Shown here in pieces: positions 49,705 through 62,734 of a DNA stretch of 64,000 nucleotides; position 1 is the stretch's first letter; every line of letters begins with the position of its first letter. The stretch covers positions 1-64,000 of the forward strand of contig CAMLPN010000001.1 of the NCBI GenBank assembly GCA_946481965.1, given 5' to 3'. The stretch comes from an uncultured Neisseriaceae bacterium (GTDB lineage: Bacteria; Pseudomonadota; Gammaproteobacteria; Burkholderiales; Neisseriaceae). Position numbers and translations under genes: made by a program. The notes below the pieces were generated by a model that saw nothing but the letters and a program-made list of their open reading frames with translations, was not told where the DNA came from and did not search any database.

Positions 49705-51441
49705 TTACATTTTATCTAAAACTGCTAATCCCAATAGATCCATGCCTTGCTTTAAGGTACGCCCTGTTAGTCGAGCAATTTGCAGGCGGCTATTTCTCAC
49801 ATCTTCTTTTTCTTTCAAAATAGGATATTTCTCATAGAATCTGGAAAATGAAGAAGCGAGTTGATATAAGTAGCTGGCTAGATAGTGTGGCATACATTCT
49901 CTGGCAACAGAAACCACTATGTCTTCAAATTGTAATAACATACATAACAGGTTTTTTTCATCCTGTTCAGTTGCCATAATTGCATCATCAACATTGTTTT
50001 CAATTGATTGATCACTTTTGGTGAGCAAACTTTGTATACGGGTATAGGCATATTGCAAATACGGTGCAGTATTGCCTTCAAAAGATAACATGCTTTCCCA
50101 GTTAAAAATATAATCACTGGTTCTGTTTTTAGATAAATCAGCATATTTAATTGAAGATATACCCACAGCAGTAGCAATTCTATTAATTTCCTCCTCTGAT
50201 AAATCCGAGTTTTTTTGACGAACCAGTTTTGCTGCTCTTTCTACCGCTTCATTTAATAAATTAATTAATTTAACAGTGTTCCCATCGCGTGTTTTAAATG
50301 GTTTCCCGTCTTTACCCATCATGGTACCGAAAGCGACATGTTCCAGATTAACTTTGTCTGAAGCAAATCCTGCTTTATGAACCGTAGCAAAAAGTTCTTT
50401 AAAGTGTAAACTCTGGCGGGCATCTACCACGTACAAAATCCGGTCTGCTTTAAGTTGTCTAACTCGATAGCGGATGCAGGCTAAATCAGTAGTTGAATAT
50501 AGGAAGCCACCATCACGCTTTTGAATAATAAACGGTGTTGGATTTCCATCTTTATCTTTGATTTCATCAATAAAGACAACTTTAGCGCCGTCGCTGTCAA
50601 CCGCTATGCCTTTTTCCACCAGTTCATCAACAGTTGGCTGTAAATCATCATTATAAGTTGATTCACCTTTTATATTCGTTTCATCAACCAATAAACCCAA
50701 TTTTTTATAAACTTCTAAACAATGTTTTTGCGATATTTTTACAAAGCGTCGCCATAATTCCAGTACCTTCTCATCACCACCTTGTAACTGCACTACATAA
50801 CTTCTAGCGGTTTCAGCAAACTCTTCAGATTCTTCAAATCTTTTTTTTGCATTACGATAAAATTCTTCTAAATCAGCCAATGCTACCTGACTATCACCAA
50901 CTTTTTCGGTTTCAACCATATAGGTAATAAGCATACCAAATTGGGTTCCCCAGTCACCTTGATGGTCCTGACTAAAGGCATCATGTCCCAAAAATCTCAG
51001 TACACGATTTAACGCATCACCGATAATACTGGCGCGTAAATGACCAACGTGCATTTCTTTAGCCAAATTGGCAGAAGGATAGTCAATAGGGATAATTTGC
51101 TTAGGCTGTTTTTTTACCCCTAGGCGATCATTTTGAAGCACTTCTTTGGCTTGTTGACTTAGAAATTTTCCTGACAAAGATATATTAATAAATCCTGCCC
51201 CTAAAATTTCTATTTTTTCGGCTATACCTTCTTCTTTCAAGGTAGCTAAATTATTGACAATTTTTTCGGCGAGTTCGCGTGGATTAATTTTTAAGGCTTT
51301 TGCTGCGCCCATTGCGCCGTTGATTTGATAATGTCCGAATTCCGGTTTTGATGCCGGATACAGCAAAGTAGGGTAAGAAGATAAGCCACTATCTTGGAAC
51401 GCTTTTTCAGCGTATTTGTTTATGAATTTCTGTAATTCCAT
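49705..51441 (-). CDS. argS: Arginyl-tRNA synthetase, divergent second copy
   Basis: Charges tRNA-Arg with arginine. The protein has 578 residues and is full length. The N-terminal Add-1 domain is followed by the class I HVGH motif at 131-134, the [10 protein letters not shown] stretch that stands in for KMSKS, and a complete anticodon-binding domain with [27 protein letters not shown] and the LDKM end. Compared with the other copy (52353-54074), positions near the active site differ: YPSAN at 121-125 instead of YSSPN, LRAS after HVGH instead of LRSS, and DHQGDWG at 159-165 instead of NHVGDWG. AAGGTG precedes the ATG. The copy looks functional but divergent, possibly acquired by transfer. Confidence 0.93.
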   Translation of the reverse strand: MELQKFINKYAEKAFQDSGLSSYPTLLYPASKPEFGHYQINGAMGAAKALKINPRELAEKIVNNLATLKEEGIAEKIEILGAGFINISLSGKFLSQQAKEVLQNDRLGVKKQPKQIIPIDYPSANLAKEMHVGHLRASIIGDALNRVLRFLGHDAFSQDHQGDWGTQFGMLITYMVETEKVGDSQVALADLEEFYRNAKKRFEESEEFAETARSYVVQLQGGDEKVLELWRRFVKISQKHCLEVYKKLGLLVDETNIKGESTYNDDLQPTVDELVEKGIAVDSDGAKVVFIDEIKDKDGNPTPFIIQKRDGGFLYSTTDLACIRYRVRQLKADRILYVVDARQSLHFKELFATVHKAGFASDKVNLEHVAFGTMMGKDGKPFKTRDGNTVKLINLLNEAVERAAKLVRQKNSDLSEEEINRIATAVGISSIKYADLSKNRTSDYIFNWESMLSFEGNTAPYLQYAYTRIQSLLTKSDQSIENNVDDAIMATEQDEKNLLCMLLQFEDIVVSVARECMPHYLASYLYQLASSFSRFYEKYPILKEKEDVRNSRLQIARLTGRTLKQGMDLLGLAVLDKM

Positions 51442-52060
51442 TATGAAACACCTTATCTTTTATATTTATATTGCTATGTATAGCATAAATTTATTGTAAA
51501 GAAAATTCTATTTATTCAAACAAGTTTTACAGTTTAGGTTAACATCGAATAGATTTTTCCATTATTTGCTAATACCAGATTGATAATGCCATCCTATATT
51601 AATAAATATCATTTTTTGTTTACTATGGAAACAAAAACTTAGTTAACAATTTATTTTGATATTATTAGCGATAATCAAATCTCATCATGTATGTATAATG
51701 AAAATATTTGCATCTATTGTTATGTAATTTTACCTTCTATATTTGGTAAAAAATGATTTTGATCAGAATAGTGTTGTAATTTGTATTCTGAACAATATTT
51801 AAAAAAGATATATCAATGCTGAGATTCAGATAAAAAACGCTATTTTTTGCTTTATCCTAAGACAAATTGATTTTTGTTACTATTTCAAGATAGGCATTCA
51901 ATTTTATTTTGTATGATATTGATGCAGAGAATTTGTGCTTCTCATCTTTGGTTAAGGAGGGTTAGTTATATTATTTATTTGCTTAAGAGGTGTGTTTTTT
52001 TATTAGTTTATATCCATGTAAAGATTAAAGGTAATGAAAATATAGATATTCGCAACCATA
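51442..52060. other. AT-rich intergenic region
   Basis: This 620-bp stretch is upstream of the divergent argS and downstream of tRNA-Leu. No T-box or other leader structure for argS was recognised. A 75-codon plus-strand frame at 51874-52101 overlaps the tRNA terminator and is discounted. Confidence 0.45.
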
Positions 52061-52096
52061 AAAAAAGGAATTGGTACAGGTTTGTACCAATTCCTT
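52061..52096 (-). terminator. tRNA-Leu terminator
   Basis: AAGGAATTGGTACA and TGTACCAATTCCTT arms over a short loop, followed by a T-run on the minus strand, about 30 bases after the tRNA 3' end. Confidence 0.8.
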
Positions 52097-52124
52097 CGTA
52101 AATCTATGATTTACCAAAATTCAG

Positions 52125-52209
52125 TGGTGCGGATAAAGAGACTCGAACTCTTACACCTTTCGGCGCCAGAACCTAAATCTGGTGCGTCTACCAATTTCGC
52201 CATATCCGC
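52125..52209 (-). tRNA. tRNA-Leu (UAG)
   Basis: An 85-base class II tRNA. GCGGATA pairs with TATCCGC (encoded with CCA), the anticodon loop is TTTAGGT with anticodon TAG, and a long variable arm is present. It lies between the two argS genes. Confidence 0.95.
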
Positions 52210-52307
52210 TTTTTCAATTTCTGTAGAACAGAAAGAGACAATTATAGAATAATTTGTTATTACTGCCAAGTAAAAAAAGACACTTTGGTGATATGCAATT
52301 GAAAATT

Positions 52308-52342
52308 AAACCATAACTATTTTTTCAGATTAGTCATGGTTT
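52308..52342 (-). terminator. Terminator of argS (52353-54074)
   Basis: AAACCATAACTA and TAGTCATGGTTT arms (one mismatch) with a T-rich tail on the minus strand, 11 bases beyond the argS stop. Confidence 0.55.
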
Positions 52343-52352
52343 GACATCATGA

Positions 52353-54708
<2,356 letters not shown>

Positions 54709-55311
54709 TCATCCTATACGATAAAAAGCGAGACTTCCGAGTAAATTAGGCCAAAGTGATATGCGACGATTACCGCTCATCACCGCACGTTCATGAATAA
54801 CCAAATTATTATCAGCACATAATTTTTCAAAATCTTGTAAAGTACACCAGTGAATATTGGGTGTGTTATACCATTGGTAGGGCATACGTTCTGAAACAGG
54901 CATGTGTCCGCCAAGACCAATTTGTAAACGGTTACGCCAATAACCAAAATTAGGAAATGTAACAATGGCCTGATTCGCCACCCGCTTCATTTCACGCAAG
55001 ATGTGTTCAGTATTTTGCATTGATTGAATGGTTTGACTTAGGACAACGACATCAAAACTATGGTCATTAAAATGCTCTAAGCCAGCTTCCAGATCAGCCT
55101 GAATAACATTAATACCTCGTTGCATAGCTGCTAAAACCTGATCAGTATTGATCTCCAAGCCGTATCCCTGACAATTTTTATACTGAGTGAGGGCAGCCAG
55201 TAAAGAACCGTCAGCACAACCAAGATCCAATACGCTGTTATTAGGCGCGATCCAATCAAAAATGAGCTGTAAATCACTGCGCAATGGGGTAGAAGACAAC
55301 ACATTATTCAT
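54709..55311 (-). CDS. metW: Methionine biosynthesis protein MetW
   Basis: A SAM-dependent methyltransferase-fold protein of 200 residues that is nearly always paired with MetX and thought to help homoserine acylation. Motif I is [12 protein letters not shown] near 30, followed by the acidic GLEIN strand and [10 protein letters not shown], then the typical [20 protein letters not shown] segment of the family. It overlaps the metX stop by four bases, so the two are co-translated. Confidence 0.94.
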   Translation of the reverse strand: MNNVLSSTPLRSDLQLIFDWIAPNNSVLDLGCADGSLLAALTQYKNCQGYGLEINTDQVLAAMQRGINVIQADLEAGLEHFNDHSFDVVVLSQTIQSMQNTEHILREMKRVANQAIVTFPNFGYWRNRLQIGLGGHMPVSERMPYQWYNTPNIHWCTLQDFEKLCADNNLVIHERAVMSGNRRISLWPNLLGSLAFYRIG

Positions 55312-56444
55312 GCTAACTCCTGAGCAATATTATTAAAATAGATGCGAATAGCCGCGAGATAATGTTCATCTTCCATCAAAAAGGCATCATGACCATTAGC
55401 CGATTCTAAGGCGATATATTGCACTGATTTCTTAGCAGCAACTAATGCGTCTAAGAGTTCCTGTGATCTTTTCGGTGAAAAACGCCAGTCACTACTGAAA
55501 CTGGCAATAAATGTTTTGGCTTCTATTCTTTGTACTGCTTTGATTAAGTCATCCTCATAATCACGCGCTGGATCGAAGTAATCTAAAGCTTTGGTCATCA
55601 ATAAGTAACTATTGGCATCAAAAGCATCGGCAAATTTTTCTCCCTGATGACGTAAATAAGACTCTACTTCGAATTCAATATTGTAATCATATTGATAATT
55701 ATCCTGCTGCATCTGCCGGCCAAATTTTTTGCCCAATCCATCCTCAGCAAGATAGGTTATATGACCCATCATGCGAGCTATGCGTAAACCTCGACGTGGA
55801 ATGGTATTTTGCTGATTATACTGACCCTGACAAAAATCAGGATCGGTGAGTATGGCCTGACGAGCTACATCATTAAACGCGATATTTTGCGTAGAAAGTT
55901 TGGGGGCAGAGGCGATGATCAGTGCATGTCGTAAACGTTGAGGATAATCGATAGCCCATTGCAGAGCTTGCATGCCACCCAGACTGCCACCCATTACGGC
56001 AGCCCATTGATTTATGCCTAGTCGGTCCGCCAGCATTGCCTGACTATTCACCCAGTCTTTAACTGTAACCATTGGAAAATTGGCACCATATGGTTGATTG
56101 GTTTCCGGATTAACGCTTAATGGACCGCTGCTACCATGGCAGCCACCTAAATTGTTTAATCCAACAACGAAAAAGCGATTGGTATCAACTGGTTTATTGG
56201 GACCAACCATATTATCCCACCAGCCGGGATATTTATCGTCGCTATGGTGATATCCGGCGACATGATGGTTACCTGAGAGAGCATGACAGATCAGTACGGC
56301 ATTATTTCTTTCGGCATTAAGCTCTCCATAAGTTTCAACGATCAACTCGAATTGAGATAATATATGCCCATTCTGCAGCTTTATGGGCGTATCAAATCTA
56401 TACGTGTGCGGGGTGACAAAACCAATATTGCCTATTTCTTTCAT
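55308..56444 (-). CDS. metX: Homoserine O-acyltransferase
   Basis: Acylates homoserine (acetyl or succinyl donor) as the first step of methionine synthesis. The protein has 378 residues with an alpha/beta-hydrolase fold. [10 protein letters not shown] forms the oxyanion region, the nucleophile Ser lies in [12 protein letters not shown], and the acid/base pair lies in FSSDWRFSP and the [12 protein letters not shown] end. The MetX family uses acetyl- or succinyl-CoA depending on a few residues that I did not resolve. The start is next to a divergent small membrane protein. No SAM riboswitch was seen in the 87-bp gap. Confidence 0.94.
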   Translation of the reverse strand: MKEIGNIGFVTPHTYRFDTPIKLQNGHILSQFELIVETYGELNAERNNAVLICHALSGNHHVAGYHHSDDKYPGWWDNMVGPNKPVDTNRFFVVGLNNLGGCHGSSGPLSVNPETNQPYGANFPMVTVKDWVNSQAMLADRLGINQWAAVMGGSLGGMQALQWAIDYPQRLRHALIIASAPKLSTQNIAFNDVARQAILTDPDFCQGQYNQQNTIPRRGLRIARMMGHITYLAEDGLGKKFGRQMQQDNYQYDYNIEFEVESYLRHQGEKFADAFDANSYLLMTKALDYFDPARDYEDDLIKAVQRIEAKTFIASFSSDWRFSPKRSQELLDALVAAKKSVQYIALESANGHDAFLMEDEHYLAAIRIYFNNIAQELA

Positions 56445-56531
56445 ATTTTAGTTAAAAGAAAAGAATAGAAAAGATTATTATAGCGACTTTGTTTATTTTG
56501 CATAGATATTAGTAGAAAAGTTGAGAGGATA

Positions 56532-56711
56532 ATGATTGGACGGTTATGGCGATTACTGTTGATATTTTTACTGGCAGGATGGTTGTTAAATTTTTTATTA
56601 GGTAAGCGTCAGAAACAGGTAATTAATAGCTGGTTTAACAGGCTGGCAATCATTTTAATTTTGTTCGCACTAGCTGTGATTATTGTTTATAGTTTTGGTC
56701 TAGCAATTTAG
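56532..56711 (+). CDS. Small two-helix membrane protein, 59 residues
   Basis: A short frame starts at an ATG with GAGAGG upstream. The product has two hydrophobic helices (about 5-23 and 38-57), joined by a basic loop with KRQKQ, so it should be a hairpin in the inner membrane. It is transcribed divergently from metX and has a hairpin after it. I do not recognise a family. Its coding look (regular hydrophobic/basic pattern and ribosome binding site) is better than chance. Confidence 0.6.
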   Translation: MIGRLWRLLLIFLLAGWLLNFLLGKRQKQVINSWFNRLAIILILFALAVIIVYSFGLAI

Positions 56712-56753
56712 AAGTCAGAAAATCAGTTTAGGGAAAATATAATGATAAAATAC

Positions 56754-56783
56754 ACCCAGCCATTATATTCATATAGCTGGGTT
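56754..56783. terminator. Hairpin between the small membrane gene and mdh
   Basis: ACCCAGC and GCTGGGT arms with ATAT pairing inside. The T-run is weak in both directions. It lies between convergent genes and may serve both. Confidence 0.5.
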
Positions 56784-56823
56784 TGACGAATAACATTCAG
56801 TTCTAATTATGACTAATTAGCAA

Positions 56824-57801
56824 TTAAAGAAGATGGCTGATTTCAGCTTTTTCTTCTTCCAGTTCCTGTAAGGTTATGTTAATTCGAGATTGGCTAAATT
56901 CATCTACTGGCAGATCCTTGACAATAGTGTATTCGCCATTTTCACAGATCAATGGGAAACCAAAGATGATGCCTTCAGGGATACCATATGATCCATCAGA
57001 TGGGATACCCATTGTTACCCATTCACCATTACTGCCGAGAATCCAGTCATGAATTTGATCGACAATAGCATTGGCTGCACTGGCTGCAGAAGATAATTTA
57101 CGCGCTTCAATTATGGCCGCACCGCGTTTGCCGACACAAGGAAGAAATTCGTTAACATACCAATTTTGATCATTGATTAAGCCAGCAATGCTATGACCAT
57201 CAACATTGGCGAAACGGTAATCAGCATACATGGTTGGGCTGTGGTTGCCCCAGACAAACATTTTTTTTATGCTGCTAACAGGTTTTCCTGTTTTGGCTGC
57301 AAGCTGATGTAAGGCACGATTATGATCTAAACGCATCAGCGCTGTGAAGTTTTTAGCTGGCAAATCAGGAGCAGATTTCATAGCAATATAGGCATTGGTA
57401 TTAGCAGGATTACCTACTACCAATACTTTTACATTACGACTAGCAACTTTATTCAGAGCAGCGCCTTGTTTAGTGAAAATTTCCGCATTAGCCTGCAGTA
57501 AATCGCTGCGCTCCATACCTTGGCTACGCGGTCTTGAACCAACGAGAATAGCTATATCAGCATCTTTGAAAGCCTCTTCTGCTTCGGAACTACCAAATAC
57601 ATCAACCAATAATGGAAACGCGCAGTCCTGTAATTCCATGATAATACCGTGAATAGCAGTTTGAGCCTGCGGTAAATCCAGAAGTTGCAGAATGACCGGA
57701 GTATCTTTACCCAGCATTTCACCACTAGCAATACGAAACAATAGAGCATAACCGATTTGTCCAGCAGCTCCAGTTACTGCAATACGTACAGGTTTTTTCA
57801 T
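56824..57801 (-). CDS. mdh: Malate dehydrogenase
   Basis: NAD-dependent malate/oxaloacetate enzyme of the TCA cycle. The protein has 325 residues, the cytosolic-type form common in betaproteobacteria. [12 protein letters not shown] is the dinucleotide-binding loop, [15 protein letters not shown] the mobile substrate loop with catalytic arginines, VGNPANTNA the NAD site, and [12 protein letters not shown] holds the catalytic His. AAGGGA precedes the ATG. It would also supply oxaloacetate or malate that fumC links to fumarate. Confidence 0.96.
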   Translation of the reverse strand: MKKPVRIAVTGAAGQIGYALLFRIASGEMLGKDTPVILQLLDLPQAQTAIHGIIMELQDCAFPLLVDVFGSSEAEEAFKDADIAILVGSRPRSQGMERSDLLQANAEIFTKQGAALNKVASRNVKVLVVGNPANTNAYIAMKSAPDLPAKNFTALMRLDHNRALHQLAAKTGKPVSSIKKMFVWGNHSPTMYADYRFANVDGHSIAGLINDQNWYVNEFLPCVGKRGAAIIEARKLSSAASAANAIVDQIHDWILGSNGEWVTMGIPSDGSYGIPEGIIFGFPLICENGEYTIVKDLPVDEFSQSRINITLQELEEEKAEISHLL

Positions 57802-59844
57802 ATGTATGTCCCTTTATTAGGCAGTAAACGACTATTGATGTCTTTTTATACTTACAAGAAGATAATTATGAACAACAATACCCAAAAAAATTGTGGGAGA
57901 ATGATAGCAAATAAAACTCAAAAATTAAATTATAAAGAATAATTAAATAAAATATTTTGCCAATTTTATTTTACTTATTTTTGATTAAAATTAAACAAAC
58001 TTAGTTTCGATACTTTTGATAAAGTAAACTAATTTAATAATAACATTAACTTACTAAAATATTCATTAATGAATTACCTAATCAATTTATATGTAACCAT
58101 CATTAAGTAAATTTTTATATTTGAAAAATAAAATTTTTAAATAAGTAGTTACATTAGGATTGATATTTAAATATTAATTCCAAGATATATTTTCATTAAA
58201 AAATAATAACAGTATGAGTCACTATAAATATTCTCATGTTTTATTAAATATAAAATTAAATGTTGCTTTATAAATATCGAATTGATATTAGCCTTATTTT
58301 CACTCTCAGAATTTGGTCTCCATCCTGATACTTCACATTCAATTTATATTGTGGATCCTTGAAAAGGAGATTCAAGCTTTTAAACAAAATTTAATTAATG
58401 ATTATTTGTCATAATAGATTATATTATCAGTAGATAATTAAATATTTTGGTATGCACTGTTGCGCATAGATCATGATCATAATTGAATTGAGCAATGAGT
58501 AAATACTGTAGTCGAGTAATAATTTATTAACAGAATGAAATTAATAAAACTATATTGATTTATTTGAGTAATGAAAAATTACAAATTATCAAATCTACAT
58601 TGTAATCTTGGATGAAAATAATGAAGATATAAATGATTTAGCTATAAATCAGCATTTAGTTATATTTTTCTTACCAAATATGTCTGGATTAATGATCGGA
58701 CAGAGGTAATTATGCTCTTAGAAACGAGTATTAATTCTTAAATAATTTTGAGATAAAGAATATTTCTATTTTTTCATTATAGTGTTATAATATGTTCAAT
58801 TTATAAAATAATTGTTATTGGATTATGGATTTTAAAGAGTAAGAGTGCCGTGATTTTTTCATAGATTTTTTTTGTTAATTTAATCTTAAATTGTATTTCT
58901 TCGCCAAGCTAATCTTTGCTTGTAGGTCTAATTTTCCAATTTGGTCGCAAAATGAAACATCCTTTACTTAGGCTGCGAATAAATTTTTTTAATAAATGTC
59001 TATCTTATATAGATAATTTTTTTTATTTATTATTCGCAATACCTATTAAAAAATTCTTTTTAAATTCAAATTTAAAATGTCTATTATTTTGTTTTTCCTC
59101 AATTATTTCTAATGTTATCAACCTGCTTTTATTTATTTTTTTTCAACTGACTAAAAGTAATGATGTACCTAGTCATAATAAAGCATCACCATATGTTCGT
59201 TTGCATGCCACTAATATGATTTTTCTTACCTTGAAGAATAAAGAGAAAATTTGCTCTGCATTCAAACACAATATTCATTTTGTTAATAGTAGCTAAGTGC
59301 TAATCGAATTGGATCAATATTTATCATTGCAATTAATGGCAAAATTAATTCAGTTAAAAAAATCCGTCTTTCACTTTGATAATTTTTTAAAGAAGATTTC
59401 TTTTAAAAACAATATTTGCTTAAATTAAGAAGCGATTCAACGCTGCAATGATCGATGAGTGTAGTAATATCTGCCCCGCAGAATTTAGTTTAGAAAGTTT
59501 ATCACATGTTTAAATTGTCTATAATCGGTAAATTAATTTCATGCTGTCGTGCTAGAATAACTGATTTTTATCAAAAAAAATTTTCACCTACCGTAGTTGG
59601 ATAGGGCACGCCAATTAGTAGTCATAGTTAAATTTATTGCTACAGAAATTGTAGTTTTAATCTTTATTTATTTTTATCTAAATTTATGCATGCTGATGCT
59701 TCATCTCTATGCCCAAGCGTGGCGATCTGGGATCGGTATGTTGATATGCGGTGAATGTGAGTCGGCAATCGATTCTTAAGTTTCATATTGGTAGGGAATA
59801 GATATATTCCTGTTTTAATAGTTTAAGGTAAAAGGGTTGTTACC
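57802..59844. other. Two-kilobase AT-rich region between mdh and sucA
   Basis: This is the longest gene-poor stretch in the window. A 126-codon frame at 58916-59296 (TTG start, Phe/Leu/Ile-rich, no ribosome binding site) and a 60-codon frame at 59597-59779 are open but not convincing. An FNR-like site at 59561-59574 lies 271 bases before sucA. Other TCA genes (sdh, gltA), often found here in relatives, are absent from this side. Confidence 0.5.
59561..59574. promoter_or_regulatory. FNR-like site upstream of sucA
   Basis: CTGATTTTTATCAA matches TTGAT-N4-ATCAA at nine of ten positions, 271 bases before the sucA start. Oxygen-linked control of 2-oxoglutarate dehydrogenase would make sense, but chance matches are expected in AT-rich DNA. 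Confidence 0.3.
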
Positions 59845-62670
59845 ATGATGGATGAACAAACCAATCTTTCATACTTGTATGGCGCAAATGCTCCCTATAT
59901 TGAGGAGTTGTATGAAAATTATTTGAGAGATCGTAATTCTGTTGATGATTACTGGAAAAGTTATTTTGATAAAGTTGCAGCCCTGCCGGGCTATGTAGCC
60001 AAGGATATACCGCAGATACCGATTCAGGCTTCATTTACCAACATATCAACACAACCTCATGGTAGCGATAGTGGTGATGTGAATGTATTGCAAAAACAGG
60101 TAGCTGTTTTAAATCTAATGAATGCTTATCGTACCCTAGGTACATATAATGCTGATTTGGATCCATTAAAACGTCGTCAAAAAGAATATATTCCTGAGCT
60201 GGATCCTGCTTATTATGGCCTAACTCAGGCTGATATGAATACAAAATTCTATGTCAGCAGTGATTTTGCCCACAGCCCAAAACTGGCTTTATCTGAGATT
60301 ATTAACAAACTGGATCAGACATATTGCGGTAGTGTTGGTGTCGAATATATGCATATCATCAATCCGCAGGAACGTAAATGGGTTCAGGAACGAGTTGAAA
60401 ATAATCTTTCCACTGGCAAATACACCGCAGATCAGAAACGTCGCATGTTGACGCAATTGACTGCTGCAGAAACCTTAGAGCGTTATCTGCATACTCGGTA
60501 TGTTGGGCAGAAGCGCTTTTCTTTAGAAGGTGGAGAAAGCTCAATTGTTGCTTTGGATTATCTGATGCAAAACTGTGGTAGCCAGGGCGTGGAAGAAGTT
60601 GCAATCGGTATGGCACACCGTGGTCGTCTGAATGTTCTGGTTAATATTCTAGGTAAAGAACCACAACTTCTGTTTGATGAATTTGAAGGTAAGCATGCAC
60701 CTAATTTATCCGGTGCAAGTGGTGATGTTAAATATCACATGGGCTTTACTTCAGATCTGGCTACTCAAAATGGTCCTTTGCATGTGTCTTTGGCCTTCAA
60801 CCCATCACACCTGGAAATAGTTAATCCGGTTGTAGAAGGTGCTGTGCGCGCTCGCCAGAAACGTCGTGAAAAAGACGGTCATAAATCAGTATTACCCGTA
60901 TTGATTCATGGCGATTCAGCTTTTCTGGGACTAGGTGTTAATCAGGCCAATTTCAATTTATCCAAAACTCGTGGCTATTCAACTGGCGGTACATTGCATA
61001 TTGTAGTCAATAATCAGATTGGTTTTACTACTTCTGATATGCGTGATATTCGTTCAGCTGTTTATTGTACCGATCTGGCTAAAATGATTAATGCACCGAT
61101 TTTCCACGTCAACGGTGATGATCCTGAAGCTGTCAGCTTTGTTACTGCTTTAGCGTTGGAATATCGTCAGAAATACGAAAAAGATGTAGTCGTTGATATT
61201 GTCTGCTTCCGTAAGCTTGGTCACAACGAAGGTGATGATCCAATGCTGACCCAGCCAATGATGTACAAAAAAGTACATCAGCACCCTGGAACTCGTGCAG
61301 TTTATGCTCAACGTCTTGCCGCTGAAAATGTCGTTACTGCTGAGCAGGCTGATGCGTTGATCAAAGCATATCGTGAGGCATTAGATCAAGGTAAGCATGT
61401 AGAGCAATTTACTTTACCTGATCACAAAAATAAATATGCTGCCGATTGGACTATTTATGCTGGTACCAGCTGGAAAGATTCGGTTGCAACCGGTATTTCC
61501 GAAGCAGAAATTAAGCGTTTGACTGCTAAATTCACTACTTTGCCTGAGGGGTTCACTCCACATAATACCGTGCAAAAAATGCTGGCTAATCGTATCGCCA
61601 TGGCTGAGGGCAATACTGCTGTAGATTGGGGTATGGCTGAAACTCTAGCTTATGCCAGTCTGGTAACCAGTGGTCATGATGTTCGTATTTCTGGTGAAGA
61701 TTCTGGTCGCGGTACATTCTCTCATCGTCATGCGGTATTGCACGATCAGAAACGCGAAAAATGTGACGAAGGTGCTTATGTACCGTTGAATAATCTAACT
61801 GATGATCAGGCCTCTTTCCTAGCTATCGACTCTATTCTAAATGAAGAAGCTGTGTTGGCTTACGAATATGGCTATGCATCTAGTGCGCCAAATCAGTTAG
61901 TAATCTGGGAAGGACAATTTGGTGACTTCGCCAATGGTGCGCAAGTAGCAATCGACCAGTTCATTACTTCTGGCGAGACTAAATGGGGTCGTCTGTGTGG
62001 TCTGACTGTAATTATGCCACATGGTTTTGACGGACAAGGACCTGAGCATTCTTCTGGACGTCCAGAACGCTGGTTGCAGTTATGTGCTGAAGAAAATATT
62101 CAGGTGGTAATGCCTTCTGAAGCGTCACAGATGTTCCATTTGTTACGTCGTCAGGTATTGCGTCCTTATCGTAAACCACTGGTAATCTTCATGTCTAAGC
62201 GTCTGTTGCGCTTTAACGATTCAATGAGCCCGTTGGCTAACTTCACCGAAGGTACTTCTTTCCGTCCGGTTATTGGTGATGTCGTTAAAGGCAATGAGAA
62301 TAGTGCAAAACGAGTTATTCTGTGTGCTGGTCAGGTATATTACGACATTAATAAAGCTCGTCTGGAACGTGGTTTGGATAAAGATATTGCTATGATTCGT
62401 GTAGAGCAGCTATATCCATTCCCATATGAAGAAGTTGCTGCTGAATTAAGTCGTTATCCGAATGCCGCTGAAATTATGTGGGCTCAGGAAGAACCTAAAA
62501 ATCAGGGTGCATGGTATCAGATTCTCCACCGGATTCAGTCTGTAGCCAAGGATAATCAGAAAGTGGTATATGCTGGTCGTCCTGCTAGCGCTTCTCCAGC
62601 AGTGGGTTACATGAGTAAACATACTGCACAGCTGAAACAGCTGGTTGAAGATGCTCTAGAATTGAAATAA
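59845..62670 (+). CDS. sucA: 2-oxoglutarate dehydrogenase E1 component
   Basis: Thiamine-diphosphate enzyme that decarboxylates 2-oxoglutarate and passes the succinyl group to E2. The protein has 941 residues. The N-terminal MDEQTNLSYLYGANAPYIEELYENYL motif contacts E2. GMAHRGRLNVL, FNPSHLEIVNPVVEG and the ThDP/Mg segment (HVNGDDPEAV) follow, and SGEDSGRGTFSHRHA and the GFDGQGPEHSS loop lie in the second half. Two ATGs stand side by side, and AAAGGG lies upstream. sucB follows after 64 bases with a hairpin between them. The E3 gene lpd probably continues beyond the window. Confidence 0.96.
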   Translation: MMDEQTNLSYLYGANAPYIEELYENYLRDRNSVDDYWKSYFDKVAALPGYVAKDIPQIPIQASFTNISTQPHGSDSGDVNVLQKQVAVLNLMNAYRTLGTYNADLDPLKRRQKEYIPELDPAYYGLTQADMNTKFYVSSDFAHSPKLALSEIINKLDQTYCGSVGVEYMHIINPQERKWVQERVENNLSTGKYTADQKRRMLTQLTAAETLERYLHTRYVGQKRFSLEGGESSIVALDYLMQNCGSQGVEEVAIGMAHRGRLNVLVNILGKEPQLLFDEFEGKHAPNLSGASGDVKYHMGFTSDLATQNGPLHVSLAFNPSHLEIVNPVVEGAVRARQKRREKDGHKSVLPVLIHGDSAFLGLGVNQANFNLSKTRGYSTGGTLHIVVNNQIGFTTSDMRDIRSAVYCTDLAKMINAPIFHVNGDDPEAVSFVTALALEYRQKYEKDVVVDIVCFRKLGHNEGDDPMLTQPMMYKKVHQHPGTRAVYAQRLAAENVVTAEQADALIKAYREALDQGKHVEQFTLPDHKNKYAADWTIYAGTSWKDSVATGISEAEIKRLTAKFTTLPEGFTPHNTVQKMLANRIAMAEGNTAVDWGMAETLAYASLVTSGHDVRISGEDSGRGTFSHRHAVLHDQKREKCDEGAYVPLNNLTDDQASFLAIDSILNEEAVLAYEYGYASSAPNQLVIWEGQFGDFANGAQVAIDQFITSGETKWGRLCGLTVIMPHGFDGQGPEHSSGRPERWLQLCAEENIQVVMPSEASQMFHLLRRQVLRPYRKPLVIFMSKRLLRFNDSMSPLANFTEGTSFRPVIGDVVKGNENSAKRVILCAGQVYYDINKARLERGLDKDIAMIRVEQLYPFPYEEVAAELSRYPNAAEIMWAQEEPKNQGAWYQILHRIQSVAKDNQKVVYAGRPASASPAVGYMSKHTAQLKQLVEDALELK

Positions 62671-62692
62671 TTTTTAATATTTATCGAATAAT

Positions 62693-62720
62693 GGCCACCA
62701 TGCGGTGGTGGCCAATAGTT
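62693..62720 (+). terminator. Hairpin plus T-run between sucA and sucB
   Basis: GGCCACCA and TGGTGGCC arms over a tiny loop, then AATAGTTTTT, directly followed by the sucB ribosome binding site AGGAG. The strong GC stem with a T-run resembles a leaky terminator or a stem that protects or processes the mRNA. Confidence 0.5.
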
Positions 62721-62734
62721 TTTAGGAGTAATCC

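Noticed and set aside
51442-51800. T-box or arginine leader before the divergent argS
   Set aside because: No T-box sequence, stem set or leader peptide rich in Arg codons could be seen.
51874-52101. A 75-codon frame before tRNA-Leu
   Set aside because: It reads through the tRNA terminator hairpin and has AT-driven composition.
58916-59296. A 126-codon frame upstream of sucA
   Set aside because: TTG start without ribosome binding site, Phe/Leu/Ile/Asn bias expected from AT-rich DNA, and no recognised family. A real membrane protein cannot be fully excluded.
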